From contig OZ026840.1 of NCBI GenBank assembly GCA_964023205.1, positions 34,947,336-35,011,335 on the forward strand: a stretch of DNA of 64,000 nucleotides, in the 5' to 3' direction. Position 1 is the stretch's first letter; each line of letters opens with the position of its first letter. Below, piece after piece: positions 1 through 12,889 of this stretch. This stretch comes from Lutraria lutraria. Its lineage: Eukaryota > Mollusca > Bivalvia > Venerida > Mactridae. The notes beneath the pieces were generated by a model, which saw only the letters and a list, made by a program, of their open reading frames with translations, was not told where the DNA came from and did not search any database. A program made the position numbers and the translations under genes.

Positions 1-2
1 AC

Positions 3-1675
3 CTTGATTTAATGCTAAAGATGGTGCATACAGCACTACTCCCATATACAATAACTGAAATATTCAAAATAAAAAAAGAGTCACCATAATTATATAATAT
101 ACATGGTGAAAAAGAATGAAACTTTATTTCTTTGTTATAAAACATGTTATAAACATAATATTTATTGTGTTTCAGAGAGTAAAAAGAATTCCTGGGTAAT
201 AGAAGGTCTGTGGGGGGCTTCACACACCGGTACCTTGTGCTAAATAGCCCAACCCAAAACCAATCCAACAAATAGGACTATACACAGTCTCTTGGAGGAT
301 ACCACCTTGGAACGTTCTAAAATAAAGCTACAGAGGGTTAAACATTGATAATTTGTTGTTATTCAATACCAGAATGAGATTTATTTTTCATTTAGAAAAA
401 ATAACTTTAAACGCTTTGCACAAACATTGCTCATAGAGTAATCAGTTGAGATATAAATACCTACCTACCATGTTTAATATAAATATTAGTGATGCACAAA
501 CTCGTGTGATGCGGTTGAATCTACGTTCAAGGTACTGAAAGCAGAAAAAAGAATCATTTTATTGATTTCTCTGATCTCTTTTATAATAAATACATCTCAA
601 ATAAATATACCCCCATAAACGCCCTATTTAACGCCACATGAACGTAACATTTGAAGAAAGCTGGGACGTTTATTAGAGGCTGTTTGGTAGTTAAAACAAG
701 CATCATTCTTCTCCGTGATAGGGTCATATAAATGCTGAAGCTAGTATCTGTTCAACACAATGAAACGTTTTAATGGTCGCCGACTCTTGTCATTCTTATT
801 TCTTTGATTTTCATGCAAATTCTGAATACTATAATCATTAAGTCTTTGTTTAAACATTGATACAAAAATGTTCACATCTACAACTTGTTGATAAAGCCAA
901 ATATAGCAAACACCACACATAAACATTTGTAGCCCAACATGTTGAACGCGTATCATCAATAGATTTGAGAAATAAATAACTTGTTTTGGTAACATTCAGG
1001 AGTCATTATCATTAATTTACAATATGTTTATTATTTTGATAAAAGTGTTGCAGATTTTTTGTTTCGATTTACTTAGCAACACAAACTTTTGGATTCTTTG
1101 GTCTGTTTACTTAAGCGTCATCGAACTATATCGGTATGCATTTATTGTTCTTCGGCCCATGCATATAGAAACGATCACGTAGGAATGTGATAAGTCGCTT
1201 TCCAAAACTACAAAAAGGTAACACCAATATATTTAGATCAATACATAAAATACTCCAGAGAGTATTCACTAACCTCATAAGCGCTTGTTAGATTCAGATC
1301 ATGAAAAAATGGAAGAAACACGTGGTTTGTCACTATTACAGTAGGAATCATCGCTAACCCGGCTATCCAGTAACTTGTATTATTGTTGTACATTTCTGTC
1401 GGTGTCCCTAACACAGTAATTGCTGACATAAAGCTGGCCATTAGGCTCATGGCAATGGGAAATATCCCGATATCTCTGCCACCCATAAGTACATCATCCG
1501 CAGTGGCTTTTCTGGTACTCAAGTACTCCTTAACTACATAGAATACTCCAATCCCAGCGGAAACAACCAAAACTCCAGCAAAAAGCACATAATCCGCTAC
1601 AGAAAAGGTACCGATAGGATCCCCTGGGCATAGTTCACACACTTTCTGGCAACCTTTTATGCTGGCTGGATCCAT
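3..1675 (-). CDS. Sodium-coupled monocarboxylate transporter-like protein (SLC5 family), 5' part of gene
   Basis: Three consecutive coding exons of a sodium/solute symporter. Exon 1 is 1675-1274 (ATG at 1675-1673, first ATG after an in-frame stop; donor GTTAGT), exon 2 is 534-469 (acceptor TTTCAG, donor GTAGGT), exon 3 runs from 54 to about 3, where the window ends at an apparent donor. All junctions keep frame (phase 0). The protein begins MDPASIKGCQ, then a first membrane segment (DYVLFAGVLVVSAGIGVFYV), the SLC5 signature region DDVLMGGRDIGIFPIAMSLM, then ASFMSAITVLGTPTEMY, exon 2 YLERRFNRITRV and exon 3 LLYMGVVLYAPSLALNQ. These match the order and wording of vertebrate SMCT proteins (SLC5A8/SLC5A12), plasma-membrane carriers that take up lactate, pyruvate and short-chain fatty acids with Na+. 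The substrate here is inferred; SLC5A6-like multivitamin carriers are close relatives. About 156 residues plus exon 3 are visible of roughly 600 expected. Confidence 0.9.
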
Positions 1676-3334
1676 TATTAAAACAAGACACGCCGAAAGT
1701 AAATTATACAAGACTTCAACCTAATTATTTCCAGTCCAAAAAGTGCAGCACTTCTAAGTGAAGCTGTTAGTCTAAAAATGCTTAATCACTTCTCAAAATC
1801 AATTCAAACAACTTTCCTCACACTTTAGAATAAAGAAATAAATGCTTCTCATAGAACTTACAGTTGCATTTTAATTAACTTCTTTTATTCAAATTCTATC
1901 AAGTGCTCTTCAAATATAACAATTGAAGTCACAAAAACTCTATCGCACATTTCACTTAAATTAACAATTATAAATTTGCGCTGTACTTCAATAATCTATT
2001 TACTAAGTCTTCGCTGGATAAAATTGAAGATAGCTTTATCACTTATCACTAAAATCGTACAAACGGAATAAATCTCAGACCATATTCCATGTTCACTGAC
2101 TAATTATATGTCAGCACCACTCACAACACTTAGCTCCAACATACAGTTTATTAATTTTATTATTACTAATTATGAGAACCTATATAATCTGATAGCTGTT
2201 CTTATTTTCCTGCAGATGGCAATTCTTTAGAAATGGTATTATCTTTAGCATACCACTGTTGTCAAGAAGTGGACAAAAGCGAGGGTTGACCAAAAAGTTG
2301 ATTCATGGTAACTTTCATTGAGCCTGACCATACACGAGGTCTGATATAGTATAATTTAATCAAGCTTTCAAGTAGTTTGTTGTATAGCCACAATTGAAAT
2401 GATGGAGTCCAAGTAAGGTACATAGCTGGATGATGATATATATAATTATACTCTATTGATTTTTTAATAACAAATAAAGTTAGCAAAGAATCTGGAACAT
2501 TTTTTTCCCTTTAATTATATACAGCTGGTACCGTGAATTTTAAACTTTTCACTGATTATATAATATATATATATAATTATTATATTACATGATAAAATTA
2601 CGCTTCAAAATCTACCAGGAAGGGTATATTTCAATTATAATTTAATTAGACTTTAGAACAGTGTTTGTCTGAGTCTTTAAATGCCAATATTTTGGGATTT
2701 GTGTTTGATATTCCACCCCCTGAACCACCAAGGGTTTTCCCCGGACACAACAGGTACCCAGCAGCCCATAAGCCCAGCCCAGAGTCACACACCTGTCCGA
2801 TGACAGCTATGAGTTATTGGGCATTATTTAAAAAAGGCTAATAGAGCAATGGCAATATTTACACTCAATGTTATACAAATGTACATTGCAGCACATTCCT
2901 GCTGTGATTTCGGAATTTTTTTGTGTAACAATAACATTGAGGATTTCGTAGGTGAGTAGTGTTGATGCTTAAAAATAATAAGAAAATTGTCATCATTTTG
3001 AGCTAGGAATTAACAAAAGTTATTACTTCATTGTTTTGAACAATATAGATATCAACAATGTTTTAGTCAATAGATTATTGATCCACATTTCATATATCAA
3101 TGTATTGGCAAAATATTAAGGTAGAATGTAGGCATAATGATTTGAGAAGACCATTCTGTTTTGTGACTATTATAAAAGACTGTCTTGCTTCAAAATATTG
3201 TTATTAAAGTATTTCTACTGCTTAGTTTTTTACGAAATTCTGTAAAACACATGCGTAAAAAGGCATTATTAGACAGTTTATCATATGAGTTTAAATGTAT
3301 AAATGCGTCAATATACAATCAAGCGTGCTATGTA

Positions 3335-3465
3335 CGTGGCCACCTCCGAATAAAGGCCACCCTGTGAAAAAAAATATTTAGAACAAAATGATCCCCGACA
3401 TAAAGGCTACCTGTCAATAAAGCGCACATTATGTCGTTCCAAAGGAAGGCCTTTGTTCGCAGTTT
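3335..3465 (-). repeat. Partial pogo-like MITE (family M1)
   Basis: Degenerate copy of the family described at 41503-41679, recognisable from 'ggccacctccgaataaaggccacc' -like wording and the alternating 'aaaggcc' segments. The outer termini are lost. Confidence 0.5.
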
Positions 3466-4337
3466 TATCTGTTAACATACCAATATCGTTGGTGTGGAAA
3501 ACTGGATTAACGGAAACCTTACGAATTGTGACTTACGTATTCAGAAAAAAATGTGTCTGTATGCTACAACTCTATGGTCAGCCCTTTAATGGTCAGTGAA
3601 AACAAACATTGCTTTTATCAATGAAGAAGTGACCACTGGTTCCTATATCTCTATTAGCTGGTAATAACTTTGATGTCTGTAAGCTGGTAAACAGTGCTAT
3701 CAGTGACTGATAAATGTCACGATGACCCAGGTCCGTTACATGGTGATATCAATTGTTTAAATTTAACGTTACATATGGTCAGTCTGACATTGGGTCAGTG
3801 TTATACATTATGTTGACATAATTATATACGGCAAAATGCTGATACTAACTCACCTAATTTAACCAAATAAAACATTTTGTATGTCAGGTAGTTGTATAAT
3901 AAAACATTCTATATATTGAGTTGGTCTGAATCTTACCGAGGTAAAATAATCATTGTTTCTGGTGACCAAACTTACCTTAATTTTTTTCCCCACGACCCAA
4001 TACTTTTTATTAGCTTGAGGAATGGTAATACACTTTCTCACTATTTAATTCTTTCCAGCATATATTTTCAAGAGCAAAAAGTCCATATCTACCATTTTTT
4101 TAATCAGCATGTTACCAGAAACAAACTATTTTTTAAGGCCAAGGTTGAAATATAGAAGAAAAACTAAAAAAAGTTCCGAAAATATGTAGTAGTCATTATG
4201 ATGAGATGTTTGTGTTGAGGTCAGTACTTGAGGTTTTACTGTACATATATATTGTAATAAAATAATCAACTGTAGAGTGCAAGCCTCAACAATTAGAGTG
4301 CAAGCCTCAACAGTTATGATTAGTAATATACACAACC

Positions 4338-4565
4338 GGGTCCGTGGTCGTGGTTAACATGAGGTGGCTGACTTCAAATCACTGATAGAGGGTTGTGGGT
4401 TCGAGTCCTGCTACCGATCATGTCTCTTAATGTGAGAAAGTAGACAGTTGCCTACGGAGGATGAGTCTAGTACTGGTTCTATCCAGGAACGATGAACTGT
4501 CCGCCTCATATGACTCTGACTATTGAAACGGGGCGTAAAATTTGATATAAACAAACAAATAAAAG
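4338..4565 (+). mobile_element. tRNA-derived SINE (family S3)
   Basis: Starts with a tRNA-like head containing an A-box-like CCGTGGTCGTGGTTAACATG and a B-box-like GGGTTCGAGTCCTGC, continues with a body that includes 'gtctagtactggttctatcc', and ends in an (AAAC)n-type tail. An inverted copy with the same body is at about 22520-22745. Polymerase III origin is inferred from the boxes; no intact tRNA cloverleaf is claimed. Confidence 0.7.
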
Positions 4566-5043
4566 TGATAAACAGGTACATTAATCTTGCCATCATACTT
4601 AAATTTAGCCAGGTATATTCTTAATCATACACTGGTCAGTTCATTTACTAGATTATAATTAAACCATGTAAATGGACAAATTGTTTGAAACTATTAAGCA
4701 ACTACACTGTAATCAACATAATTGAATTAGTTAATTTAAGTGATTAATCAGTACCTGATAGGGTAACAGGTTACTCAAGTTTCTAATGAATAATTTTACC
4801 TCTGGGTAAACCTTGCTTTATCTGTATTGATAACAGTTCCAAATTAAACTACAAACAATTTGATAAGTTGATCTTATCCCATCAGTATCCGCAGTAAAAT
4901 GAGATTATACTATAGTCAAAATCACCAGACCAGAACAAACCATTTTATTTTCCTAGACAGAAATTAAGTAAACGACAACCAAGGTCTTGAACTTGGCATT
5001 TCATCTTATTGCCCTCAAACTTAAAATAAAGTTTTAAACAAAT

Positions 5044-5220
5044 ACAGTCAAACCTGTGTTAGCGGTCACCTCCGAGTAAAGGCCATCAAGTGAATAATTT
5101 TAAAGGTTATATTCAATTAAAACACGTCACTGATTATTGACACTGACATCCAAATAAAGGCTATCTATCAAAAAAGACCACCTATTATTTTTCTGAAAGG
5201 TGCCCTTGCTTACAGGTTTT
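5044..5220. repeat. Decayed pogo-like MITE (family M1)
   Basis: The left terminus CAGTCAAACCTGTGTTAGCG (from 5045) is good; the right end is worn ('cttgcttacaggttttt'). The body shows the family's repeated 'aaggcc' motifs. Confidence 0.6.
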
Positions 5221-6234
5221 TATGTACTAGTATCTTATGTGGTTTTGAAGCTAGGCTCCAAGCAAACATGCTGCACTGACGGAAGGATGAACAAAGATCA
5301 TTGCCATATCCCCCTGCCGTGTGTCTAGGGATTAAAAATGTACAAATCAAATCTAATTCTGCTTTGTTATTCAGACTTTATATGTTGACATGACACATTT
5401 GTATCAGTGGCGGAGCTTGCCCTATAATAATGTGTATAGGCACCTTTCTAAGGGGTCCTCAGGGCATGCCCTCACCCCAGGAAAAATAGTTCATTGTAGA
5501 TAGCTGGAGACGCATTCTGCATTATAGGTTATTTAAACTTGGTCAAAAGGTCTTGGTACTTTGGATCTTCTATTCTCCCAGTCCATAACCCCTTTATTTT
5601 ATGTCATTTTGTCATTTTTATATTATTCAATTTGTCAGAAAAAGTGCCCACAGTGCCTAAAAGAAGCTATGCCAGTGTGTATTTTATATAACTATATCAC
5701 AGGAAATGTTAATTTAATTGTGTTTTTACAAAATGTGAAATGTTGAACATGTCTTATTTTCATATAAAATCTAACTATCTATCTATGTTGTTCAAAATAT
5801 ATATACTGGAATACCAACAGTTTATGACAGTTTGCATATTTATTTTCATTCATTCAGCATATGACATATATACATGTTCAAAATACAATATGATCATGGA
5901 TTTGAACTTTTCAATGAATATAATGATAAAAAATAAATAATAATTCAGAAATAACTTGAAAAACACTCAGTATCAAGCAATATGCTGTGCAAATATACAA
6001 AATAGTGGTGACTGTTACATCTAGTTAGTATGGTACGTCAACTAATTAAGCCACAAAATAGTAACACCACATTTAATCTTTATAACTAACTCAGTAAAAT
6101 TACCATTTCAATGGAAGTATTAAAGTTCATATCTTTTAAAATTTCATGCATACACAAGGCAATAATTCTTTGTGCAAGTATTGGTGTAGCAGAATTCTGC
6201 AGAAGAATGGTTTCATGGATTCATAGATATCCCA

Positions 6235-9200
6235 CTAGTAATAAACATCTTCTTTGCGACGAACAATCATTGCACCATCTCGTATTGGAACCAGCACCTA
6301 AGTAATGAAATTAGAAACATTTAAAAAATTTACATAAAAGATCGGAACATTCTAAAGTTTCGGGTTTTTGGAATACCATGTATACATTCTACTTCCACAC
6401 GCGGTGGCTAAATTAACATCTGAGGTTTTTCTTTTTGTGAAAGAATTTAAAAGCAAAAACAGTCTTCCCAAATATGTCTAACCATCAGACACAATATTGT
6501 GTTGGTTTGTGCCAACAATGTGAGCCTATGAATCAAGCAATTTCACAAGCTCAGTAAGAGGTAAATGTTCAACTTTTTATGTCATGAAAAAAAGCTAAAA
6601 ACTGTTACAAATTATTTCATACCTTGACAATATCATCCCTGGTTTTCAAGTACTCATTACATTTCCTAATTGCCAGACCATTTTGATTGGTTGTTCCTTC
6701 AATGTAGGCGTGTCCACCCATCAATGCATTGTCCAATACGATTGTACCACGTTTTGATAAAAGTCCTTTGTCCAAAACAGTCTATAAATAAACAAGAATA
6801 TATCCCGCATCAAAATGTAAACTAAAGTGCCAAAAAGTCACTAATTATGCCCGTCAATGGCCATGCAGAATCCAGAAGTGCCTGGGATGATCCACAGGTA
6901 ACTGTATCATGAATAGATTATAAAAATATGAAAAAAAAAAAAAAATATTTATTACTATATTAAGGGTATGACTAAACAGCGGACATCCAGATGACCGCGG
7001 ACATCCAACGGACATCCATTTTCGTTTGTTTATTTATGGAGTAACAGTCAATTATGTTCATTTTTACTGTTTTTTACTATATTAACGTTATTATAGTAAT
7101 AAATATTTTTTTTTTTTTCATATTTTTGTAATCTATTCATGATACAGTTACCTGTGGGATGATCAGGCTCTTATCAAACTTGGTCACTACATTATTTTGT
7201 CAACTAATAGTGTCACCAAGTTTGCTGAAGATGGGGTAAAACCATTCAACTAAGAGAGCAGTTTATTTTTGGATTAATGCAGTACAAACAAAAGTTACAT
7301 TGTTGCCAAGTTTGTTGAAAATCACATAAAAAACATTCAGCTTGGAAAGCGGAAATTGTTTTGGATGCTGCCTGACGTGTGTTCCCAAATACTATGTCCC
7401 GTCTTCGACAAGCATATAATATCTCATGTAATTCCTATATTTTGTTATCAGAAATACATACAATATGAGATATTACGCAATAAAGGCTAATTCAAGTATT
7501 TTCTAGTAACTACATACTTGACTTTTCTACTTAATTCTTCATATAAAACAATTAAAAAACATATAAAAATAAGCAAGAGAGACATAACAGCCCTAAATTA
7601 CTCACCTGAGAAAAGATTGTGACTTCTTTTACCTTAATCTATGATTAGAAGCACAACACTGCCAAATCATTTTAGAAAAAAATAATTAAGGGTAGACAAT
7701 CTATCAACACATTGCTTTTTTGAAAGAGAAATTCTAATAATCCTGCATACCTCTTTGTAAAAATCAAGTGACCCCTGCAGCAGAACCAAATTTGACCCCA
7801 GGCCTTGATTTGAACAAACTATTAATGTAGAGGTTCTCTCCTAAATTCTACAGTTTCACAGAATCAGATATAAAGTAGTTGTAAAAGGAATACCTTGGCA
7901 TATTCAAGATAGCCATCTTTGTTAGCATCTATAAACACTAAATCAAATTCAGCCTTTTCTTCAACCAGTTTCAATAACGTGTCTTGTGCTGGACCTTAAA
8001 ATATGAAAAAAAAAACATTTTTTAAAAATAAAAATGAGATTTAGAAGCTACATGACTTCTTCTACAAAATGGTAACTATAACTTTATATCAAACACATTC
8101 TAAGACAATTAATTACACATGTACCATTCTTTTGTAGTACAGAAATGTTCAATGTTATTTAATGGCTTATCAACAACTAATGGTCATGTAGCGCACATTC
8201 AAATAAACAAGATGGGTTTTATAAAAACCATGCCCCCTCCAGTTGCCCTTTTTGAAAATGCACAGGTCCTGTAGAGATTGTCATGATGAACCAAGATATT
8301 AAGTTTGATGATTGCAGGTGGTAGCGTTTTGATTTAATAGGCAAGGTTAAATTTCGGTATAGGCAAACAAAGGGCCGTAAATCTGCTAAAAATGATCGAA
8401 ACACAAAACCCTAACAATATGTGCAGGTGAACTTGGTGACAATAGTTCTATCAAAGTTTGGTAAAAATCCCTTGAGAAATACAGAAGAAGTTGCAAACAA
8501 AAAGTATTTCTCTATATATTACACATGCACAATTTAAAATAAACAAAGGGCTATAATTCCGTCAAAATTTATCGAATCATAAAACCTTTACAACATGCAT
8601 TGGGTATCTTGATAACAATAATGAAAGTTTTATCAAAATCCCTTGAGAAAACAAGGAAACTAGAGATTTCGCTGTTACAATCACACAAAAAAACAAAGGG
8701 CCATAATTCCATAAAAAATGATCGAATCACAAAACCCGGAATATATGCGTGGTGGTTCTTGGTAACAACAAGTCTGTGAAAGTTTCGTCAAAATCCCATG
8801 AAAAATAGGAGTAGTGTCCTAAAAAAATGTCGGAATTTTTTTAAACACAATGACCCTGTGACCTTGACCTTTGACCTACTGACCTGAAAATGCAAAGGTC
8901 CTGTAGAGGTTTTTTTTTATGGATGTTGGTGCTGGCGTTTTGATTTTATAGGCAAGGTTAAAGTTCGGTACAAACAGACAAACAGAGAGGCCAAAACAAT
9001 ATGCCCCCGATCTATCGATACGAGGGCATAAAAAGCAAAAAGTATAATTCATGTAAAAAGGATAATATATTAAAAAGAAATGAAAAGTAATTGATATGAA
9101 ATAGTTAAAATTGATTTGTAGAAACAATAAATTAGAGTATATGAGACTTATTATATAGTATTATATAGTGTATTCAGTGTATCTATAAATGTAAACATTG

Positions 9201-12200
9201 TTAATAGAAAGGGTATTAAATAAAAGGTATCACAGATTTATGGATAGATTTCCTTTAAGTAATTAATAATTGTTTCAGGCCTGACAGCTTCAAAGAGTGT
9301 CTCCATGATGTATAGAAACGTGCACCAAATATGAAACCTAATTTGATATGACCTATGACTTGTTAATAAAGTACTGTATATTTCTGAACGGTACCTATTA
9401 AGTAAAATATAAAAATAATCCTTCAAAGTGAAAATCAATTAAGCCTACCTATTTTTATGGATATTTTCTTGCCGTGTTCCGATTTTGAAAAAAAGTTCTT
9501 CGCAAGGCCCTCCAAAAATGGATCAAACTCGCAGGTGATGACAGTTCCGTCTTCTGGAATTGCTTCAGCGCATGCAAGAGCTGCATATCCAGTGAACATG
9601 CCAATCTCAAGAACACGCTTAGCATTTGTCATGCTTACAATGGTTTGTAAGAAAACACCTAGAAAAAATTAAAATTACCATTTTATTCTCAATACAATGC
9701 ATGGCCTGATGTATTAACAGTTTCAACTACATGTAGTTTAAAAAAAAATTCAATAGAAAAGCATTCAGATAGAATACAATAAAAAAAGACTAAAATCAGA
9801 TAAAACTATATAGTAAGTATACTGAGATACAATCAAACCTGTGAACAAAGGCCACCCTTGGGTAAGATAAAATGTGGCTTTTATTGACAGGTGGCCTTTA
9901 TCTGGAGGAAATTTTGTTCTTATAATCAATGGCAGTTTTTCAAAGAATGACCTTCATACAGAGGTGGCCATGCAGTCTCTGGATGAAGTTTTTTTATTGG
10001 GTCTGGATAATTGAAACACACTATTCTCAGTATATACTTTAAACCCATGCATATTATTGGACACGTAAGTGCAAGGTCTATAGACGTCATATTCGTGAGT
10101 TCAAAATCCAAGGCATATCACATGTAACATATGATGACTCGGCTGAAAACGTTGTCTTTAAGGTCATTTGTTCTTTGTCGCTGATCATTTTATTTTGAGA
10201 AGGTGGCAGAAAAATAGATCAGGCCATTATAAAAGAAATTGTTTGTTTCTGGTTACATGCTCATTAAAAACTAGATTGGTCAGGGATCTTTTTCTTTCGC
10301 TCTTGAAAGTAAAATTAGTCACAAGATGTACCGTTCCTCGGGATTGATAATAAGTCTAGAGAAATGCTGGAAAAAATCAAGGTACTCAGGTTAACAAAAA
10401 AAAATAATTTTTTTTTAGGCTTTGACACTGGAACACATTTCAGGAAAACCAGTTTAATTATCTGCCTGTCTGAATATACCGTTTGAAAACGGGTGTATAC
10501 CCAAACATTTTATTGAATTATGAATGTTTTGTCATTGATCACCTTCAACACCTCACCTTCAAAGGCCCCTGACATCATCCTGGGACTACAACACCATTTG
10601 GTCTTGCCAGCTTTAAACGCTTCTTCAAATTTGTATTCCATAGTCTCCTTCTGAAGAGTAGCAAGGGCTTCACTGGGGCTTGTACTGCAACCAGCGCAGT
10701 AAGCATCTCTTGCCTGAAAGTCAGAGAGAATGAATATTTATACCAAGTCATTTTAACTCCACCCATAAATGACAAAATTACAGTCCCTACACAAAATCAA
10801 GACTAAAAATAAATAAAATGAAATACACCTGTCTAGTCACCTTATAATCCATCAAGTAATTACAATTACAGATTGGACACGCCCTGATAAGGGGAGGGGC
10901 ATAGATGACAGGTTCCAATAGGGGGGGGGGGGGGGGACATAAAAATGTTAATCCATACTATTTATAGAAATGCTTATCTCACATGATGAGATCAAATTTA
11001 CATAATCTTTATTATTAAGAGCTACAATTAGTACATTCAGCATTCAGTTAATTAGAACTGTGCTGAAGTTTTAGACTACTGGATCTTTTAAATGCTGATT
11101 TACATGATGCTATAGATCAAGCAGCATCCAGGAGAGACATTTCACTTTGGCACACATCAATAATAAAGATTATCACAATCGCATCATCAAATTCCTAGTT
11201 AATGAAACGTGTCAACAGGTCACTTTGTATGTTTCGGTCAAAAAGAAGTTCACAGTCAATAACCAGGGCAAGTAAACAGGATGTTATCTTTAGCAACTAT
11301 CATTGATAAAGTACTGTATGGGGGATTTTGTAATCTGTTACAATGTTATACCTATATATCTTAAGAATATGATATCTCAAGTTATCTTACTGAATCATAA
11401 TACTATTAAGATTGCCAAAGTAAACTCATAATTTTATCACTTACGTAATCATGTAGACAAAGTCAGCATCAATTAAATGTTTATAGTTTGGCGATAAATT
11501 TAAGACTGTTCAACTTTAATACATGTATTCTTTTATATGCCTTAATTCTTGTATGGACATTCTACTATATTCTATGCATGTATTAATATATAACATAACA
11601 TCAGTTTTACAAGGAATACATACAATGTGTGTCCATGCACCTAATTATCAATTTCCATTTTCTTGAAAACAAAATCACATGCTTTTTGCTTTTATTTATT
11701 TTTGTTACCATCTCACCTACGATGGCGGCTCTATGATCAAGTAGTTATGGTCTCTAATTGAGTAAGCCCTAGACCCTCATGACAACTGTGAGTTAGAATC
11801 TCACCTGGAACTCATTTTCACATGTGGGAAAACTATTCAGCTAGCTTACGGAAGTTTGGCGGTTCTACTCAGGACAGTTCCTTGTATTTTAAGCTTGAAA
11901 GTTGCCAACTGACGTTAAACCCAAAAGCAAAAAAATCAGATATGATAGGTCAATTCAGAAATCTCAGGAGAAAGAAAAATACACAAGGATGTAATTGGCT
12001 ACTGATCAGAAACAGAAAAAAAACTTACACAGTAAGGAATACTCAGCTGTGTTTTCTCTCTCTTCATTGGGAAGAGGCCTTAGCCTGTTGATTTAGGGAA
12101 GAATTATTGCTAAAATTGCTGATTTTGAGAAATAAAATAGCTGGTGTAAGTTTGGATTTTTGGAAAAACTGCATGATTTTAAAGAAATTTTCAATTGGGA

Positions 12201-12889
12201 ATAGGCCTATAATTGCTGCCTCTGTTATAGAAGCTAGGTGAAAAATCACTGACCTGTCAGCAAAATATTTATAATAGACAGATACAAGTACATTGGTGTG
12301 AACCATGTGATTATGAACCGTGTGATTGTGCAAACACTTGAAAGGAGGGCAATATTTAGCGCAAACATATTTTTTATCAGACCTGGCTGATTCTGAAGAC
12401 TTGTTTAAAATATTAAGTCTAAAAAGAATAAAGCCTTTGAAAGGAGGAAAAGTTGAGGAAGTCACACCCCTGAATACAATAAGTACTAGTATAGCTTTAT
12501 TTATGTATTTGAAATAATTATTTAATAAATACATTGTACAGTTAAACCTGTGAACAAAGGCCACCTTTGGGAAAGACAAAATGTGGCTTTTATTGACAAG
12601 TGACCTTTATTCAGAGGTCAATTTGTTCAACAATAACTGATGATGCTGAAAAGAATGGTCTTTATTCACAACTTGGCCTTTATTCAGAGGTGGCTGCTTA
12701 CACAAGTGTGGCTGTATGTTACAGCATGCAGTAAATACAATAATTCTGGGAATCTACTACAAAACTTACCTCAGCTAAAGCTATGGCATCTTTCATCTTC
12801 TGTTTAATCTCATCATCAACACCTTTAGATTCACATAATTCAAGAATGTTGGCAAAATCTCTGATTGCTGGATCTTGACTTCTAGCCAT
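6235..12889 (-). CDS. Cation-dependent O-methyltransferase, caffeoyl-CoA/catechol OMT-like (complete, 6 exons)
   Basis: Exons: 12889-12770, 10713-10557, 9658-9449, 7994-7894, 6781-6623 and 6297-6235 (TAG stop). All introns are GT-AG and phases agree, giving 810 nt and 269 aa. The protein is a class I SAM-dependent O-methyltransferase (methyltransferase family 3). SAM motif I VLEIGMFTGYAAL is at residues 108-120, with the acidic ribose-binding residue in VITCEFDP (E136). FDLVFIDANKDGY (179-191) and GTIVLDNALMGG (208-219) carry the expected metal ligands D185, D213 and N214. The length fits the family, which is soluble and methylates catechol-type hydroxyls; the natural substrate cannot be told. 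N-terminal residues 1-60 are family-variable, with a CAGCSTSPSE stretch. The start is the first ATG of the exon, in the context ACCATGG. Closest named types would be COMTD1-like or bacterial CCoAOMT-like enzymes; I do not assign a symbol. Confidence 0.93.
6893..7156. mobile_element. 264-bp MITE with exact 8-bp target duplication (hAT-like)
   Basis: Flanked by identical GGATGATC at 6885-6892 and 7157-7164. Both ends start CACAGGTAACTGTATCATGA and stay near-identical inverted copies for about 65 bp, including an A-tract/T-tract. The interior holds three 'cggacatcca' -type words. An 8-bp duplication and CA terminus fit a non-autonomous hAT element; the superfamily is inference. It sits in the fifth intron of the O-methyltransferase, inside an older repeat ('gcctgggatgatcaggctcttatcaaac' wording without the insert). 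Confidence 0.85.
8216..9025. repeat. Repeat-rich tract in O-methyltransferase intron 3
   Basis: Contains several imperfect repetitions of 'gggccataattcc' followed by 'aaaatgatcgaatcaca', and paired 'aaaatgcacaggtcctgtagag' words near both ends. It ends in 'gatcgataccgagggcata' -like sequence. Similar 'agatgccccc' / 'gacctactgacct' wording recurs at about 26745-26890 and 27068-27260, so this is a dispersed family rather than a gene. Confidence 0.55.
9829..9978. repeat. Pogo-like MITE, worn (family M1)
   Basis: Left end reads 'aatcaaacctgtgaacaaag'; the body contains the paired 'ggtggccttt' and 'gaggtggcc' motifs; the right terminus is degraded. Lies in intron 2 of the O-methyltransferase. Confidence 0.6.
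10919..10936 (+). repeat. Poly-G tract
   Basis: An uninterrupted run of about 17 G residues within O-methyltransferase intron 1, with no obvious partner. Could form a G-quadruplex or be a sequencing-prone homopolymer. Confidence 0.8.
11715..11945 (+). mobile_element. SINE-like element (tRNA-like head)
   Basis: Wording such as 'ggtctctaattgagtaagcc' followed by 'gtgagttagaatctcacctgg' resembles A- and B-box spacing. A fragment with related wording is at about 23885-23960. Internal homology is weaker than for the other SINE families listed. Confidence 0.4.
12539..12714. repeat. Pogo-like MITE with TA duplication (family M1)
   Basis: 176 bp; TA at 12537-12538 and 12715-12716. The left end CAGTTAAACCTGTGAACAAA is intact; the right end has decayed to 'cacaagtgtggctg'. 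An open frame of 171 codons on the minus strand runs through this element and is not believable as a gene. Confidence 0.75.

Larger units (their letters stand above)
1712..6234. other. Intergenic stretch between the SLC5-like gene and the O-methyltransferase
   Basis: No coding exon could be supported on either strand; open frames are short and compositionally random. It holds a partial pogo-like MITE at about 3335-3465, a SINE at about 4338-4565 and a decayed pogo-like MITE at about 5044-5220. The left part (1712 to about 2500) should contain the promoter of the minus-strand SLC5-like gene, but no TATA box or other core element stands out. The right end should contain the 3' UTR of the O-methyltransferase; a minus-strand AATAAA lies at 5839-5844. 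Confidence 0.6.

Noticed and set aside
12064..12579. 171-codon minus-strand open frame
   Set aside because: It runs through a pogo-like MITE, is rich in Phe/Ile/Asn/Lys as expected for AT-rich random frames, and shows no family motif or splice context.
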